From: Nocardioides pelophilus
GTDB lineage: Bacteria; Actinomycetota; Actinomycetes; Propionibacteriales; Nocardioidaceae
Length of the DNA stretch: 64,000 bases
Assembly: GCF_014180685.1 (NCBI RefSeq)
Contig: NZ_JACEHF010000004.1
Coordinates: forward strand, 1 to 64,000
Direction: 5' to 3'
A program made the position numbers and the translations under genes. Position 1 is the first letter of the stretch; each line of letters begins with the position of its first letter. Positions 62,715-64,000 of this stretch are shown piece by piece. Under the pieces are notes generated by a model. The model saw only the letters and a list, made by a program, of their open reading frames with translations, made no database searches and was not told the DNA's origin.

Positions 62715-64000
62715 TCAGGAGTTTTCCGGAGCGGGCGATCCCGCCAGCTGCCGGATGGCCTGGATCGTGTCGGCGTCGCCGGGCCCCTTGTCGTCGCGGT
62801 AGCGCACGACGCGGGCGAAGCGCAGGGCCAGGCCGCCCGGGTAGCGCGAGGACCGCTGGAGCCCGTCGTACGCGATCTCGACCACCTGCTCGGGTCGGAC
62901 CCGGACGGTCCAGTCGTCCGCATCGGTCCGCAGCGCCTGGAACCGCTCGGTCTGCCAGGCCAGCATCTCGTCGGTCATGCCCTTGAAGGTCTTGCCGAGC
63001 ATGACGAAGTGCCCCGGGTGCTCCTCGTCGCGGGCCCCGAGGTGGATGTTGGAGAGCAGCCCGCGACGCCGGCCCGAGCCCCACTCGACGGCGAGCACCA
63101 CCAGGTCGAGGGTGTGCACCGGCTTGACCTTGACCCAGGCCGAGCCGCGCCGGCCGGCGGCGTACGGCGCGGCTGCCGCCTTGACGACGACGCCCTCGTG
63201 GCCGTCGGCGAGCACCCGCTCGGCGAACGCGCGAGCCGCCTCCGGGTCCGAGCCGCGCCAGCGCGGCACCCGGTGCGGCTCGGGCACCAGCGACTCCAAC
63301 GCCGCCCAGCGCTCGGCCGCGGGCCGGTCGAGCAGGTCGTGCCCGTCGAGGTGCAGCACGTCGAAGAAGTACGGCGTCACCGCGGTGCTGCGGTCGAGAG
63401 CCGACGCCGTGCGGGCCGCCGTCTCCTGGAACGGCCGCGGGCGCCCGGCGGGATCGAGCGCGATCGCCTCCCCGTCGAGCACCAGGTCGGCGCCGGGCAG
63501 CTCCCGCACCACGGCGACGACCTCGGGCAGCCGATCGGTGATGTCGTCGAGGCTCCGGGTCGCGACGAGGACGTCGTCACCGCGCCGGTGCACCTGGATC
63601 CGGATGCCGTCGAGCTTCGCGTCGACCGCGAGCTCGGAGACGTCGCTCCCGATCTTCGCGATGGCGGCGTCGAGGTCGGGAGCGGAGGAGGCCAGCATCG
63701 GCTGGATCGCGCGACCGACGGACAGGCCGATGGCCTCGAGCGCGTCGGGGCCGGCAAACGCGGCGTCGACGACGTGGATGGCGCCGCCGGCCAGCATCGC
63801 TGCTCGTCGTACGGCGGCAACCGGCACTCCGGCTGCTGCCGCCACCCCCTCTGTCATGACCGCCTCCAGCGCGCCCTGCCGCACCTCGCCGAGGGCCGCC
63901 GACCGGAGCCACTGCTGCTCGGCGGCGGTCGCCCTGCCGAAGAGCTGCTCCACCGCGGCCGCGCGGGCGGCGACGGACCCAGGTCCTCCCAGTCCGCCGA
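62715..64000 (-). CDS. ATP-dependent DNA ligase (5' end outside window)
   Basis: The minus-strand frame is open to the right edge; the visible 428 codons cover the nucleotidyltransferase and OB domains of an ATP-dependent ligase similar to mycobacterial LigB. Seen: the end of the N-terminal DNA-binding region, the adenylation motif VDAKLDGIRIQVHR with the AMP lysine, DLVLDGEAIALD (motif III), FFDVLHLDG, HEGVVVKAAAAPY (motif IV) and WVKVKP (motif V), then an OB domain with GKTFKGMTDEML. It probably acts in repair, as the main replicative ligase of bacteria is NAD-dependent. The start lies beyond the window. Confidence 0.92.
   Translation of the reverse strand, partial: GGLGGPGSVAARAAAVEQLFGRATAAEQQWLRSAALGEVRQGALEAVMTEGVAAAAGVPVAAVRRAAMLAGGAIHVVDAAFAGPDALEAIGLSVGRAIQPMLASSAPDLDAAIAKIGSDVSELAVDAKLDGIRIQVHRRGDDVLVATRSLDDITDRLPEVVAVVRELPGADLVLDGEAIALDPAGRPRPFQETAARTASALDRSTAVTPYFFDVLHLDGHDLLDRPAAERWAALESLVPEPHRVPRWRGSDPEAARAFAERVLADGHEGVVVKAAAAPYAAGRRGSAWVKVKPVHTLDLVVLAVEWGSGRRRGLLSNIHLGARDEEHPGHFVMLGKTFKGMTDEMLAWQTERFQALRTDADDWTVRVRPEQVVEIAYDGLQRSSRYPGGLALRFARVVRYRDDKGPGDADTIQAIRQLAGSPAPENS

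Noticed and set aside
61690-62802. Long open frames running through the tandem repeat
   Set aside because: They exist because the unit is a multiple of three; beyond the repeat they are antisense to the TetR gene.

Overview
The window is very GC-rich, coding-dense DNA with many GTG starts, ATGA/GTGA stop-start overlaps, AfsR/SARP regulators and a fadA2-fabG4-htdX-like fatty acid locus. This points to an actinobacterium, probably of the Nocardioides/Nocardioidaceae type; the genus is inference from gene style only.

Layout. (1) 1-1.25 kb: the tail of an upstream gene and an RNA m5U methyltransferase gene. (2) About 1.18-28.68 kb: an accessory block that I read as a genomic island. It sits in the 3' end of the methyltransferase gene; a second, diverged copy of that 3' end lies at 28.67-28.74 kb, about 27.5 kb away. 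The block holds WrbA, two AfsR-like giant regulators and one small SARP, drug exporters (two MFS, two EamA), a copper set (P-type ATPase CopA, chaperones, a CsoR-type double operator), an FAD reductase, GNAT acetyltransferases, and a nine-gene operon led by the SARP. It also carries decay scars: two back-to-back truncated genes, a copper chaperone that lost its metal loop, and a tRNA-like relic. Five promoters in the block carry the same 11-nt-period direct repeat (GGACAG-type heptamers), which looks like a SARP-type regulon. (3) 28.7-43.5 kb: backbone genes, namely a DHFR-like reductase, an ABC-2 exporter, an ABC exporter divergent from it, a LuxR-type regulator, aconitase behind a palindrome, a lipoprotein, a pair of thiamine-related proteins, Nudix, Dxs and a metalloprotease lipoprotein. 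(4) 43.5-46.7 kb: a tightly coupled PAC2-TesB-methyltransferase operon.

(5) 46.7-58 kb: a surface-glycan region. A seven-gene minus-strand operon starts with CDP-glucose synthesis and 4,6-dehydration (rfbF, rfbG), then a C-methyltransferase, a 3,5-epimerase-like enzyme, an acetyltransferase, a short-chain reductase/epimerase and a CmcI-type methyltransferase. Facing it is a plus-strand operon with a TylF/NovP-type O-methyltransferase, an SGNH-like esterase, a sulfotransferase, a glycosyltransferase and a 46-residue protein. Together the functions match the enzyme classes needed for a noviose-like branched, methylated deoxysugar, but with CDP chemistry. A secreted MBG-repeat protein follows.

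(6) 58-64 kb: a MaoC dehydratase, a long FabG and a thiolase, with a TetR regulator whose probable operator occurs both at its own promoter and in the fabG/thiolase divergent promoter. A 7-copy 36-nt tandem repeat lies between thiolase and TetR. An ATP-dependent DNA ligase runs off the right edge.
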